Source: RYN-428 sp035551995 (GTDB lineage: Bacteria; Planctomycetota; Phycisphaerae; Tepidisphaerales; Tepidisphaeraceae). From it: DNA of 64,000 nucleotides. The position numbers and the translations under genes were made by a program. The notes under the pieces were generated by a model. It had not been told where the DNA came from. It was given only the letters and a program-made list of their open reading frames with translations, and searched no databases. The number at the start of each line of letters is the position of its first letter. Positions within the stretch are counted from its first letter, which is position 1. The stretch lies in the NCBI GenBank assembly GCA_035551995.1, contig DASZME010000037.1, positions 1 through 64,000 of the forward strand. Direction: 5' to 3'. This document shows positions 42,300-51,585 of the stretch, piece by piece.

Positions 42300-43412
42300 T
42301 CAAACTTTCGATGATTCGAAAACTCGAATCACGCTGTTGAATCCAAGGTATTCGTCCCCCTCGGCCAGATGACGGCCATTGCCGCCCTGCCCTGACGAGG
42401 GCGCCACCTGCAGGAACGCCAATCGATCTCCATCCGCGCTGAGGCTGACGCTGCGGCTATGGGCCAGTTTCTTTTCGATATAAAACGGTGATTTTTCCCC
42501 CGGCTTCCAAAAATAGACCGCGCCCTTGCCCGGTTGCCCGCTGCTGGCGGCCATGAGAAAGCCGTCGGCATGCCAGGCGACGTCGAGGGCCACGCCCTCG
42601 GAAGGATCGGCGTTTTCCCACTGGAGCGTCTTTTTCTGTTTGCCGGTTTCCCAATCGATGACGACGATCGTCGGCTTGCCGGTGAAAAAGCCGGACGAAA
42701 CGGGTTGCGACCCGCAGCAGGCGATGTTTTTTCCGTCATGGTCAACGGCGATGCAGCGTACGCCGCCGACGTCATTGATCTCGGGAACGCCGCTGATGAC
42801 GGGCCGCAGGTAGAGGATCCTGGCGTCGAGTCGGCGGACGGGGGCGCGGGTGGCCAAGTCCCAATGCGTGATAATGCCTTTCAAATCGCCGACGAGAAGA
42901 GCGTCGCCGGTCGGGTGGAACTGGAGGGAGTGCAGATCGTCGTCCTGGACGGCGGATTCCCATTTGGCCGCGCCGTCGGATGTTGACCAGAGCTTGATGA
43001 TTCGGTCGGCGCCGCAGGTGGCCAGCTGGGCGCCATCGGGAGAGATGGCCATCGCGCGCATCCAGCGGGCGTGGGCGTCGGACTTCTTCCAGAGCGGTTT
43101 GGGACGTTCGTCGGCGTAGTTCCAGGCGCACAATCCGCCCCAGGAATCGCCGGTGAAGAACCGCTTTCGGTCGGGGTGAAACGCCAGGCCCTGAATCCAA
43201 CCGTGATGGAAAAAAAATTCCGTTTTGGTTCCCGTCTTGATATCCCACCGATAAACGTTGGAATCGTACGAACCGGCGAAGAGATATTTTCCGCACAAGC
43301 TGAAGCGGGCGCTGACCAGTTCGCGGTCATGTTCCAGCGTCGAAGACTGCTTGAATTCGAGCGGGCCGGCGACGGCGGAGGGTTTTGGCGGGGCTTTTTC
43401 TGAAACGGGCAT
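42300..43412 (-). CDS. WD40-repeat protein
   Basis: A 370-residue protein from the ATG at 43,412 (GGAG six bases upstream; 43,448 is a longer alternative). Seven-bladed WD40-type repeats: ARFSLCGKYLFAGSYDSNVYRWDIKTG, LAFHPDRKRFFTGDSWGGLCAWNY, MAISPDGAQLATCGADRIIKLWSTSDG, LQFHPTGDALLVGDLKGIITHWDLAT. No other domain. It is probably an intracellular scaffold; it ends a few bases from the ferredoxin gene in convergent orientation. Confidence 0.85.
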   Translation of the reverse strand: MPVSEKAPPKPSAVAGPLEFKQSSTLEHDRELVSARFSLCGKYLFAGSYDSNVYRWDIKTGTKTEFFFHHGWIQGLAFHPDRKRFFTGDSWGGLCAWNYADERPKPLWKKSDAHARWMRAMAISPDGAQLATCGADRIIKLWSTSDGAAKWESAVQDDDLHSLQFHPTGDALLVGDLKGIITHWDLATRAPVRRLDARILYLRPVISGVPEINDVGGVRCIAVDHDGKNIACCGSQPVSSGFFTGKPTIVVIDWETGKQKKTLQWENADPSEGVALDVAWHADGFLMAASSGQPGKGAVYFWKPGEKSPFYIEKKLAHSRSVSLSADGDRLAFLQVAPSSGQGGNGRHLAEGDEYLGFNSVIRVFESSKV

Positions 43413-43473
43413 TTTGTTCTCCACCAGGGCAAAGGCATCGATCTTCAAAGTAAAAAATGCGGCGTCTAAATCT

Positions 43474-43557
43474 AGAGCAGTTGTCAGGTTGCTCGCGCGT
43501 TTCTGCGTTTAGCGGCCCCGCTTGCGGGGCGTTTTCAGCGACTTCGGGCGATGCTCA
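43474..43557 (-). repeat. Dispersed palindromic repeat, copy E (reverse orientation, short left arm)
   Basis: Read on the minus strand it has the core ACGCCCCGCAAGCGGGGCCG, then CTAAACGCAGAAACGCGCGA and the right end AACCTGACAACTGCTCT. The arm between core and outer end is about 15-20 bases shorter than in other copies. It is between the WD40 and DUF1501 genes. Confidence 0.8.
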
Positions 43558-43673
43558 GTCGCATGAACAACTGAACGCGGAAACGTTACCGAAACCAGAC
43601 AAATAACTCCAAATCGTCGATGCGATCCCTCACGGATCGCGATAACAGCGAGGGCCCAGGCTCGCTCTTTTCA

Positions 43674-44969
43674 TCAGGTCAGCAACTGCTTAATCGCCTG
43701 ACAGTCCTCATTGGCCACCGGAAGCGGCTGGCCGTGGTTGTCGTATCGTTCGCGGGTCGTATCGATTCCGACCGCGTCGAACCATGTGTGAAACAAGTGG
43801 CCGACGTCCACTTCGTTTTCAGTGACCCAGGTTCCCCTTTCGTTTGTCTTTCCCACCACGGCGCCCCTGGCGATGCCGGCGCCGGCCATCGCGACCGACC
43901 ACGCTTCGGGCCAATGATCGCGCCCGATATGCCCATTAACGCGCGGCGTACGCCCGAACTCGCTCATGGCCACCACCAGCGTGTGATCGAGCATGCCGCC
44001 GGCGGCAAGATCCTCGATCAGGGCGGCGAAAGGCTGGTCGAACTGCGGCACCAGACAATTGTGCAGATTGAAATTGTCGCCGTGCGTGTCCCAGTGATAA
44101 CTGGTGACCTGCACGAACGTGACACCCGCTTCGATCAATCGCCGGGCCTGAAGGAGATGGCGGCCAAGATCGTGCTTTCCGTAGCGCTCGACATCGCGCG
44201 GCTTGATTGCGCCGGCGTCGAATAGATCGGATCGAACCATCAGTTGTGCCGCCATGTCGTAGGCGTAGCTGTTGGCGTCGACCTCGGCATGGCGGTGGGC
44301 GCCGGCGAAACGTTCGTCGGCCCTGCGTCGAAATTCGTTACGAGCGGCGTCGGCGTCGGCTGAAATATCGGGGTTGCGGAGCAGATTTTCCGGCGGCTTC
44401 CCGTCGCCCAGCGCCAACGCGCCATAGCGGGGGCCCAGGAAACCGGCATGGTCGTATTTGAATCCGCCGCCGTACGGTTTGATCCAGACGTAGGGGGGCA
44501 AATTGCTGTCGCCGGGACCGATGAATTTCGCGACGGCCGACCCGAAGTACGGGTAGGGCACGCCGCGATTTTTAGGATCACCGCGTTCGATTTTGGCCAC
44601 GGCGCTGGAGTGATTTTCGTCCCTGGTATGAACGCCGCGAACGATCGCCATGTGGTGCATTTGTTTGGCGGTGTTCGGGAGGAGTTCGCTGAGATGAACG
44701 CCGGGGACGGTCGTCGGGATCGCGCGGAAAGGACCGCCGAACGGGGTGTTGGGTTTTGGGTCCCAGCTTTCGAGTTGGCTGATGCCGCCGTCGAGCCAGA
44801 TGAAGATGACCTGTTTGCGCTTTGCCTTTAACTCCGCCGCCAAGGCGGGGGTGACGAGGGATTGGAAACCGCCGACCGCGCCCGCGGCGGCGAACGCGCC
44901 AAACCCGCCGAGCGCCTGCCGGCGGGAGAGAAGATGCTGCGGGCTGTTGCAAGCGAAAGCGTGTTTCAT
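43674..44969 (-). CDS. DUF1501 protein (planctomycete secreted, Tat signal)
   Basis: A 431-residue protein. A Tat-type signal LSRRQALGGFGAFAAAGAVGG precedes an alkaline-phosphatase-like DUF1501 domain: VIFIWLDGGISQLESWDPKPNTPFGGPFRAIPTTVPGVHLSELLPNTAKQMHHMAIVRGVHT, then SYHWDTHGDNF, VVAMSEFGRTPRVNGHIGRDHWPEAWSVAMAGAGI and DVGHLFHTWFDAVGID. It partners the cytochrome-like DUF1549/DUF1553 gene 457 bases upstream, as is typical. Function: sulfatase-like fold, substrate unknown. Confidence 0.93.
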   Translation of the reverse strand: MKHAFACNSPQHLLSRRQALGGFGAFAAAGAVGGFQSLVTPALAAELKAKRKQVIFIWLDGGISQLESWDPKPNTPFGGPFRAIPTTVPGVHLSELLPNTAKQMHHMAIVRGVHTRDENHSSAVAKIERGDPKNRGVPYPYFGSAVAKFIGPGDSNLPPYVWIKPYGGGFKYDHAGFLGPRYGALALGDGKPPENLLRNPDISADADAARNEFRRRADERFAGAHRHAEVDANSYAYDMAAQLMVRSDLFDAGAIKPRDVERYGKHDLGRHLLQARRLIEAGVTFVQVTSYHWDTHGDNFNLHNCLVPQFDQPFAALIEDLAAGGMLDHTLVVAMSEFGRTPRVNGHIGRDHWPEAWSVAMAGAGIARGAVVGKTNERGTWVTENEVDVGHLFHTWFDAVGIDTTRERYDNHGQPLPVANEDCQAIKQLLT

Positions 44970-45156
44970 GATGGCGCCTATTGAGTCGTCGATTCGGAAT
45001 CGCCACGCTCCATGTCGCTTTTCGCGGAACCGAGGACGGTATTCGCGATTTGGAGCGAACTTCCCATTGCCGAATCGCACATTATGCACACGCCCGGCAA
45101 GCCGGACGACTGTTAAACGCGATACGATTCGGTTCGATGCGTTTCTCAAGTCGCTG

Positions 45157-45272
45157 TAGCATTTCCCCGTTTATAATAGCGGGGGCGATTCTCGCGGGTT
45201 GCGCTCGCGAAACACGCCCCGCAAGCGGGGCCGCTAAACATAGGAGCGCTCAAGCAAACTGAAAATGCTCCT
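45157..45272 (+). repeat. Dispersed ~100-bp palindromic repeat, copy F
   Basis: Left end TAGCATTTCCCC and right end GAAAATGCTC pair as terminal inverted repeats. The core CGCCCCGCAAGCGGGGCCGC is perfect. It lies in the 457-base spacer 44,970-45,426 between the paired DUF1549/DUF1553 and DUF1501 genes. Confidence 0.85.
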
Positions 45273-45426
45273 AAGACATCGCCGAGATAATGGAGAAATC
45301 CAAAATCCGGTTTGCCTCCGGCCGGTCGACATTCCCGGCTCGTTTGCACTTTCCTTTCTTCTCGTGTCTTGTCGTCTTGCCGTTCTTATGAAAACCGACT
45401 TATCGTGGACCGGGCGACTGAACGAC

Positions 45427-47175
45427 TTAATGATTTACGCAGAATTCCGTGGACGCCAGCAGCGCCCACTCCATTTCGCCGATCGCTTTATCCCGCTCGG
45501 CGGCGTGTTTGGTCAGGAAAGCGGCGACGTCCGCGCGCTCGTCATCCGTGGGCGATCGGGTCAAGACGCTTAGATAGAGTTCATCGGCCAGGGCCTTTGG
45601 ATCGTCTATCTTCGAGAGCTTGCCCGCCAGATTGCCCGGCTCCGGCTGCAACCATGCGAGAATGAACTTTTCGTTGGAAACAAACAACGCCCCAGCCACC
45701 GACGGCGCGAATTCCACTTCCGCCTCCCCCGCCGGCGATCCGAAAGCCGCGACGAATTTCTGATACACCACATTCAACGGAACCCGAGCCGACGAGGCCA
45801 TCGCCTTTTCCTCCGGCGGGGCGGCGTCGGCCGTCGGATCAACCGCCACCGGCTTTACCTTCTGCTCCTTAATCGCTCGGACAGCTTCCAGTTGCGCCGT
45901 GGCAACCAACATCGATTGGGCAATTTGCTCGGCCGACATCCGTTTGGCGTTGGCAACGCGATAACTTTCGGGCGGCGCCGTCGCGTTGTCGCCCGACAGA
46001 AGGCTCGTTCGCTGATAGATCCGCGTCAGAGCCAACTCGCGGATGAAGGATTTAATGTCAAAGCGGGAATTGGCGAATTTCTCGGCCAGCAGATTCAGAA
46101 GCGCGGGATGCGACGGCGGGTTTTCCGAGTTGCTCAAATCGAGCGGGTTCACCAATCCTCGGCCCATCATGAGAAACCAGAGTCGATTGACGATGTTTTG
46201 CTTGAATTTTTCGTTGTCGGCCCGGGCGGTTTGGTCGGCGAGCAGCCTAAGCGTGTCGAATTTCGGTACGCCGGGAAATTTGGTTCTTGGGTCTGGTTTT
46301 TGGGCCCATTCCTCCCCTTTTTTCAGGGAAGGCATTTGCATTTCCGTGCCGAAGGGAACGCGTGGGCCGGTTTCGAATTTATCGCTCGGATGAAAAACCG
46401 AGACGTAATCGATCTTCTTCACCAGCGGCTTTTCCCCGATCGCCGGTCCGCCCTTCACATCCCGGCGGATGAAGGTCTGGCCGACAAACGCCAGCAAGCC
46501 TTGAAAATCGACCTGCTTGTAATCCTTGATGTACTTGTGATTGTGGCACTGCGCGCATTTGAGATCGACGCCGAGAAACAGCCGGCCGATATCGCGCGTC
46601 AACAGGGGATAATCGACCGGATTGGCGCCGGTTTGCTCGAGACGTTTGACGTAAAAAAAAGCCGATGCGCGCGTGCCGGGATTTTCCGCGTCGGGGCAGA
46701 GGATCTCGCGCGTCAGATCATCCCAATGTTTATCGGCGGCGAACGATGTCTCCAGGTACTTGTGCCAGGGCGTATCGCCGCGTAACCGCCGTTCCATCAG
46801 CATCACATCGAACGCGTCGGCCATGCGACGCGGATAATCGGGACCGGCCAGCAGAGCGTCGATCAACTTCTCACGTTTATCGGGGGCGGTGTCGGCCAGG
46901 AATAATCTCGCGTCCGCGGATGAAGGGACATGACCGGCCAGATCGAGATAGACCCGGCGAAGAAACTCCGCGTCGCCCGCCGGCGGCGCGACCGGCCCGC
47001 CCGCGTTGGCGGCGATCATACGGTCGATCCGATCGTGCAGCGGAACGTCGCCCAGAGCCGTGCCCGTCGCCGACAATCCATGGAACGAGGTGATCCACAA
47101 CACAAAAAAGACCCCGGGCGTCGGCGGGAGGCGGAAAGGGCGGCTTCGATGTTTTTCCGCTTCGCGTTGGCGCAT
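45427..47175 (-). CDS. DUF1549/DUF1553 protein (planctomycete cytochrome-type, PSD1-like)
   Basis: A 582-residue protein from 47,175 (GGAG upstream; 47,208 is possible). DUF1549: RIDRMIAANAGGPVAPPAGDAEFLRRVYLDLAGHVPSSADARLFLAD. CxxCH heme-type site: CAQCHNHKY. DUF1553: FKQNIVNRLWFLMMGRGLVNPLDLSNSENPPSHPALLNLLAEKF, with RMSAEQIAQSML. The N-terminal cytochrome-c module is absent. It is exported. The DUF1501 partner lies downstream. The usual role suggested for the pair is in carbohydrate or sulfated-polymer use; unproven. Confidence 0.92.
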   Translation of the reverse strand: MRQREAEKHRSRPFRLPPTPGVFFVLWITSFHGLSATGTALGDVPLHDRIDRMIAANAGGPVAPPAGDAEFLRRVYLDLAGHVPSSADARLFLADTAPDKREKLIDALLAGPDYPRRMADAFDVMLMERRLRGDTPWHKYLETSFAADKHWDDLTREILCPDAENPGTRASAFFYVKRLEQTGANPVDYPLLTRDIGRLFLGVDLKCAQCHNHKYIKDYKQVDFQGLLAFVGQTFIRRDVKGGPAIGEKPLVKKIDYVSVFHPSDKFETGPRVPFGTEMQMPSLKKGEEWAQKPDPRTKFPGVPKFDTLRLLADQTARADNEKFKQNIVNRLWFLMMGRGLVNPLDLSNSENPPSHPALLNLLAEKFANSRFDIKSFIRELALTRIYQRTSLLSGDNATAPPESYRVANAKRMSAEQIAQSMLVATAQLEAVRAIKEQKVKPVAVDPTADAAPPEEKAMASSARVPLNVVYQKFVAAFGSPAGEAEVEFAPSVAGALFVSNEKFILAWLQPEPGNLAGKLSKIDDPKALADELYLSVLTRSPTDDERADVAAFLTKHAAERDKAIGEMEWALLASTEFCVNH

Positions 47176-47350
47176 GGATCGTTTCTCCCGGCGCGAGCGC
47201 CGGCTCACTGTTTCATTACTTTGCTCGCCGAACGCCGTTGCCGATTTTGCTTGCGCTTTAACCCGGCGCGTCGAACCGGCTATAATCCCCTTCCGTCGAG
47301 CGCGACCTGTTTTCGCTCGCGGATAAGTTCATATAACCTGGAGTGAAACG

Positions 47351-47836
47351 ATGGATCTAAACACGCTGTTGGCTGGCCTGGATTTCTCGAGAAGTCGCTT
47401 GCTTGGCTTGCTCGAAACGATCGAAAAAAGCGGCCAGGACCTGGCGGGCGTTCTCGCCTGGCGCCCCGGTCCGGGCAGAGCGCATATCGCCTGGCAGGCG
47501 ATGCACTGTGCCGCCACGCACGACCGTTATCTGAACGTCGGCCTCAAAGGGGGAGCAGTAAACGACCAAGCCCTCGTCGCGGCTTACGCCGGCGGAAGCA
47601 CGCCGAGCGATACCAACGTGCCGAGTCTGGCCGATATTCGATCGACCCTGGAGACCACATATGGCGTCTTTCGAAACTACGTCGCCGCGCTGCCCGCGTC
47701 GGAACTGAGCCGGATGATGGCCTCCAAGCGAACCGTCGAAGAATCCCTCCTTCTCATGGCATGGCACGAGGCCCATCATCAAGGGCAGATTCATCTCACA
47801 TGGAACTTGTACAAGCAGGCCCACGGCGTGACGTGA
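47351..47836 (+). CDS. DinB-family protein
   Basis: A 161-residue four-helix bundle. His residues at the three metal-ligand positions: AWQAMHCAATHDRY and HEAHHQGQIH. The N-terminal helix LDFSRSRLLGLLETI and GRAHIAWQAMHC are typical. DinB-like proteins often act as thiol-transferases or nucleases of unknown substrate. A weak upstream signal, TGGAGTGAAACG, supports the start. Confidence 0.85.
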   Translation: MDLNTLLAGLDFSRSRLLGLLETIEKSGQDLAGVLAWRPGPGRAHIAWQAMHCAATHDRYLNVGLKGGAVNDQALVAAYAGGSTPSDTNVPSLADIRSTLETTYGVFRNYVAALPASELSRMMASKRTVEESLLLMAWHEAHHQGQIHLTWNLYKQAHGVT

Positions 47837-48247
47837 CACGTCGTCTTGCGGAATCTCCTGCTCCCTCGCCCTTCAAGGGAGACGGCTGGGGGTGGGTTGA
47901 TGAAATAGACAAGGGCGGTCTCATGCCGCTTTTGTTGCGCATCGGCGATGGATTTCTGGTCGCCTCTCCCGGTACGACTCGGTACGACCGGGCGAGGACG
48001 AATACGCGCGACGGCGCAATAGATCACGTTCGACGGACCGGGGGAAAAAAGCGCGTTTCAATTTCGCTGAAGGCCGCCGGGCGCTTGGATTTTCGTCGGC
48101 CCACCGTGGGACGCCGATCGCAAGAACACGCCGATTCATTCATCGATCTTCGTATGCCGGCCCCCGGCCGCGAGCGGCCGACCCGGCGCGGCGGCGTTCT
48201 TCGGCGTCACTCGACGCCAAACGCATCAGGCTCTATGATCCCGCCTC
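47837..48247. other. 411-bp spacer without a supported gene
   Basis: Begins with CCTCGCCCTTCAAGGGAGAC, a short palindrome-like phrase; then GC-rich sequence. Six-frame translations give only Arg-rich nonsense. Nothing else seen. Confidence 0.5.
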
Positions 48248-49801
48248 ATGCGTTTTCCAGGCTTTGGGCGCGGAGACCTCGACGGCTTCTTCGGGCTCTT
48301 CATCGATAATCTGTTGCAGCTGATGCTCGTCGCCGTTCTCTGCAAGGCGGTTTGCGGCCTGCCGGGCGATCTGGTCGTCGATCGCATTCTTCCCGGCGCC
48401 GCACTGTCGATTCTCGCCGGAAATTTTTTCTACGCCTACCAGGCCCGCCGCCTCATGGCCAAAACCGGGCGCGACGACGTCACGGCACTTCCCTACGGCA
48501 TCAACACCGTCAGTCTTCTGGCCTATGTGTTTTTCATCATGGGGCCGGTTTATCGGCAGACGCATGATGCACAACTGACCTGGCGCGTCGGCCTCTTCGC
48601 CTGCATCATCAGCGGATTGATCGAATTGGCGGGCGCCTTTTTCGGCGACTGGCTTCGCCGGCACACGCCGCTGGCGGCGCTTCTGACGGCCCTGGCGGGC
48701 GTCGCGATCACCTTTATCGCCATGGGCTTTGTCTTTCAGATTTTTGCCTCCCCCGCGATCGCCCTGGCGCCGATGATGTTGATCCTGGCTGTCTATGCCG
48801 GTCGCTTGAAACTGCCGTTCGGCGTGCCCGGCGGGTTGGTGGCCGTGGCGCTGGGCGTCACGATCGCCTGGATATCCCGCGCCCTAGGCGCGGCGTGGTT
48901 TCAACCGCCGCCCGTTCATTACCACTTTGCCCTGCATCTGCCGGTTCCTGTTTTTGGCGACGCCATCGCTCTGATTTCCAGCAAACAAGGCTGGCAATAT
49001 ATGGCCGTCATCTTCCCGATGAGCCTTTTCAATATCATCGGCTCACTGCAAAATCTCGCCAGCGCCGAAGCCGGCGGCGACCGCTTCGAAACCCGTTCAT
49101 CCCTCCTGGCCAATGGCGTTTGCGGCCTTCTCGCCGCCCTCTTCGGCAGCCCTTTTCCCACCACCATCTACATTGGCCACCCCGGTTGGAAAGCGATGGG
49201 CGCCCGAGCCAGTTACTCGGTTCTCAACGGTATCGCGATCGCCGCGATCTGCCTGATCGGCGGGATGCAACTTGTCCTCCATTATGTTCCCCTTGAAGCC
49301 ACGCTCGGCATTCTCCTCTGGATCGGCATCATCATGACCGCCCAGGCCTTCCAGGAAGTCCCCAAGTCTCATGCCCTGGCCGTCGCGTTCGGCTTAATTC
49401 CCGCACTGGCTTCCTGGGCGCTATACCTCGTGGAGACGTCGCTGCGCGCCGCCGGCACGACGCTTTACGCCGCCGCCCCGAATTTCGCGGGCAGCTTATT
49501 CATCGACGGCATCATCGCGCTGAGCCAGGGTTTTCTGCTCAGTTCCATGATCCTGGCGTCGATCCTCGTTTTCGTGATCGAGCGCAAGTTTTTGCTGGCG
49601 GCATTTTGGGCATTGGCCGCCTCGGCGCTTTCGATGCTCGGGTTGATCCACGCCTACGCGCTGGACCCCGCCGGTGTCACGAACCAGTTCGGCCTCGCCG
49701 CCGCCCCCGTCTTCGGCGCCGCCTACGCGGCGACGGCGGTGGTGTTTATCACGCTTGGCTGGATCACCGGCGTGAAATGTCCCTACTCGAAATCCGGATA
49801 G
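48248..49801 (+). CDS. NCS2-like nucleobase permease
   Basis: A 517-residue protein with about 13 membrane helices. Hallmarks: LPYGINTVSLLAYVFFI (TM3-like half-helix region), VAGEQ-type replaced by FPMSLFNIIGSLQNLASAEAGGDRFETR, GSPFPTTIYIGHPGWKAMGARASYSVLNG, and HYVPLEATLGILLWIGIIMTAQAFQEVP. This layout matches the NCS2/AzgA branch (adenine, hypoxanthine, guanine or other nucleobase transport). The substrate cannot be fixed. Confidence 0.85.
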   Translation: MRFPGFGRGDLDGFFGLFIDNLLQLMLVAVLCKAVCGLPGDLVVDRILPGAALSILAGNFFYAYQARRLMAKTGRDDVTALPYGINTVSLLAYVFFIMGPVYRQTHDAQLTWRVGLFACIISGLIELAGAFFGDWLRRHTPLAALLTALAGVAITFIAMGFVFQIFASPAIALAPMMLILAVYAGRLKLPFGVPGGLVAVALGVTIAWISRALGAAWFQPPPVHYHFALHLPVPVFGDAIALISSKQGWQYMAVIFPMSLFNIIGSLQNLASAEAGGDRFETRSSLLANGVCGLLAALFGSPFPTTIYIGHPGWKAMGARASYSVLNGIAIAAICLIGGMQLVLHYVPLEATLGILLWIGIIMTAQAFQEVPKSHALAVAFGLIPALASWALYLVETSLRAAGTTLYAAAPNFAGSLFIDGIIALSQGFLLSSMILASILVFVIERKFLLAAFWALAASALSMLGLIHAYALDPAGVTNQFGLAAAPVFGAAYAATAVVFITLGWITGVKCPYSKSG

Positions 49802-49977
49802 CTCCAGTCATTTGTAGGGTGGGATCGCCGTCGGAAGCCCCACGCGCATGAAGAATCCAGGGAATGACCGTGAGAAATGTCCCAAAAACGGCGGCGCCAG
49901 TCGCCATCGTGTTCCGACGGCGCTCGCCCGAGTCGTCGGGTAATCCAAGGGCCGTTGTCGGTTTTCCCGGCCGATCC

Positions 49978-50751
49978 TCACTTCCCCAGGGATGCGATCA
50001 CCGCGTCGCGATGGGCGGCCCAGTCGCTGGACGCAATCGCTTGCCATACCTTCATGTCTTTGACCTCGACGGATTTCCCGCTGACCTCGAAGCCGATGGA
50101 ATTTTTCGTCGGATGGTCGATTCCTTCGGACTTAAGATAGCCGGCGGGCTTGCCGTCGATGCTCATCAGCAATTCAGGACCCACGATCTCAACCCGCACC
50201 ACGTGCCATACCGAAACGTCGGCGTCAATCTTAAAGTCGGCGGATTTGTCTTTGATGCTCTCGCGAAGCTGCTTTTTTTCGTCGGCGGATACGTTGGCGT
50301 CCTTGATCCTTTCGTAGAGGTCCGTGCGCATCAGGCCAAATTTCCAATCAGCCACGTTTACCTTACCGGCCGATACGGTGGCCTTGATGATGTGGCCGGC
50401 GTGGGAGCCTTTGTATTTGTTGTCGTTGATCATGAGATGGCATGCCCTGGCGCCGTCCAGTTTGACGGAAAACTCGACGATGATGTCCTTGAACACGAAG
50501 TTTGGCGTCACATAGGCATAGGCGCCGTGTTTGTCGTCGGGATTTTCGGCGATGCTGACGACGCCGTCCTTGATGGTGAAAAATCCTTTTCCCACCCGCC
50601 ATTTCGGAGCCATCTCGGCGCGCGCGAAGTCGTCGGCGAAGAGTTGCTTGCCCGGCGTGGCCAGCGCCGGCGCGCTGTCGGCGGCTGGAACAGACTTCAA
50701 CGCGAACGCCATGATAAAACAGACGAGGACAATGCGCATTTTGTGATTCAT
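49978..50751 (-). CDS. Secreted concanavalin-like protein (DUF1080-like)
   Basis: A 257-residue protein from 50,751 with signal peptide VLVCFIMAFALKSVPAADS. The beta-sandwich core: LFADDFARAEMAPKWRVGKGFFTIKDGVVSIAENP, IVEFSVKLDGARACHLMIND, VWHVVRVEIVGPELLMSIDGKPAGYLKSEGIDHPTKNSIGFEVSG. DUF1080-type domains are frequent in planctomycetes and are related to glycosidase and lectin folds. Function unknown. Confidence 0.8.
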   Translation of the reverse strand: MNHKMRIVLVCFIMAFALKSVPAADSAPALATPGKQLFADDFARAEMAPKWRVGKGFFTIKDGVVSIAENPDDKHGAYAYVTPNFVFKDIIVEFSVKLDGARACHLMINDNKYKGSHAGHIIKATVSAGKVNVADWKFGLMRTDLYERIKDANVSADEKKQLRESIKDKSADFKIDADVSVWHVVRVEIVGPELLMSIDGKPAGYLKSEGIDHPTKNSIGFEVSGKSVEVKDMKVWQAIASSDWAAHRDAVIASLGK

Positions 50752-50865
50752 ATTCAGTCTCGGTTGGAGGAATCGATCGCTCGTAGAAATGTATTGCAGG
50801 CGACGGCGGGTGTTGAGAGGCACTGCGCGGCCGGCGATGAAATCGGGATGAGAAAACCGCTGTGA

Positions 50866-51470
50866 TCAGGCGGCGATGTGCAGCGTTGGGCCAAGGCGCG
50901 CGGCCGAGCGGGCGCCGGGAGCAAGGGCGATTTCCATCACAAGCCGTCCTTTGTTCCGATGTCGGCGACGAAGAATAGATCGCGCGATTTCCACGCCCGC
51001 CCCGAGAGCCCTTCGCCCTCGCGAAAACGGGCGTCCATCGTCGCCCGGCGGAACTCGGCGTTTACGCTGCCGCTCTCTTGGACGAATTTCGGGGCGTTTT
51101 CCTTCGTGTCCAATGTCCAGTACGAACCGTAGGCCCATCCGAATGCCGACTTCACGGTCTCCAGCGCCGCGTTCACGGCCTCCTGCACGGTGCTGGCCTT
51201 GCCCATCTCCGAAAGAACCTGGTTCACCGCCGACGTATTGGCGGCCGCTTCCTTTTGCTTTTCCTCTTCGCGGATGCGCTCCATCGCGGCCGACACCAGC
51301 CGGCCCACGTTGCGCAGCGCGTCGAGGCGATCCTTCGACGGATCAAGCACCGCCAGCGAGAAAAAGTCCATTGTGCCGATGACGTTTCCCCCGACCGTAA
51401 TCGGGAAGCAGACGCCGCTCTTGACGCCCGCTTTCTGCGCCGGCGCTCGACTCACACTACCGCCATGGCA
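50866..51470 (-). pseudogene. Degraded GAF-domain protein
   Basis: On the minus strand an open frame without a good start reads RAPAQKAGVKSGVCFPITVGGNVIGTMDFFSL..., the second half of a GAF domain, then a coiled linker (RLVSAAMERIREEEKQKEAAANTSAVNQVLSEMGKA) and a second GAF (AFGWAYGSYWTLDTKENAPKFVQESGSVNAEFRRATMDARFREGEGLSGRAWKSRDLFFVADIGT) which stops at 50,937. In another frame beyond the stop, ALAPGARSAARLGPTLHIAA resembles the missing GAF end. Such GAF pairs occur in chemotaxis receptors. A frameshift and loss of both ends mark it as a remnant. Confidence 0.7.
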
Positions 51471-51585
51471 ATATCGGAGCACTGTAGAACAATGATAAGA
51501 AATTCTCGAAAGTATAGCTGATGCCGACGAGTACGAAGCCGGAACGAAAAACACTCGCGGAAAACGCTTGTTTCGAATCGGCGAA

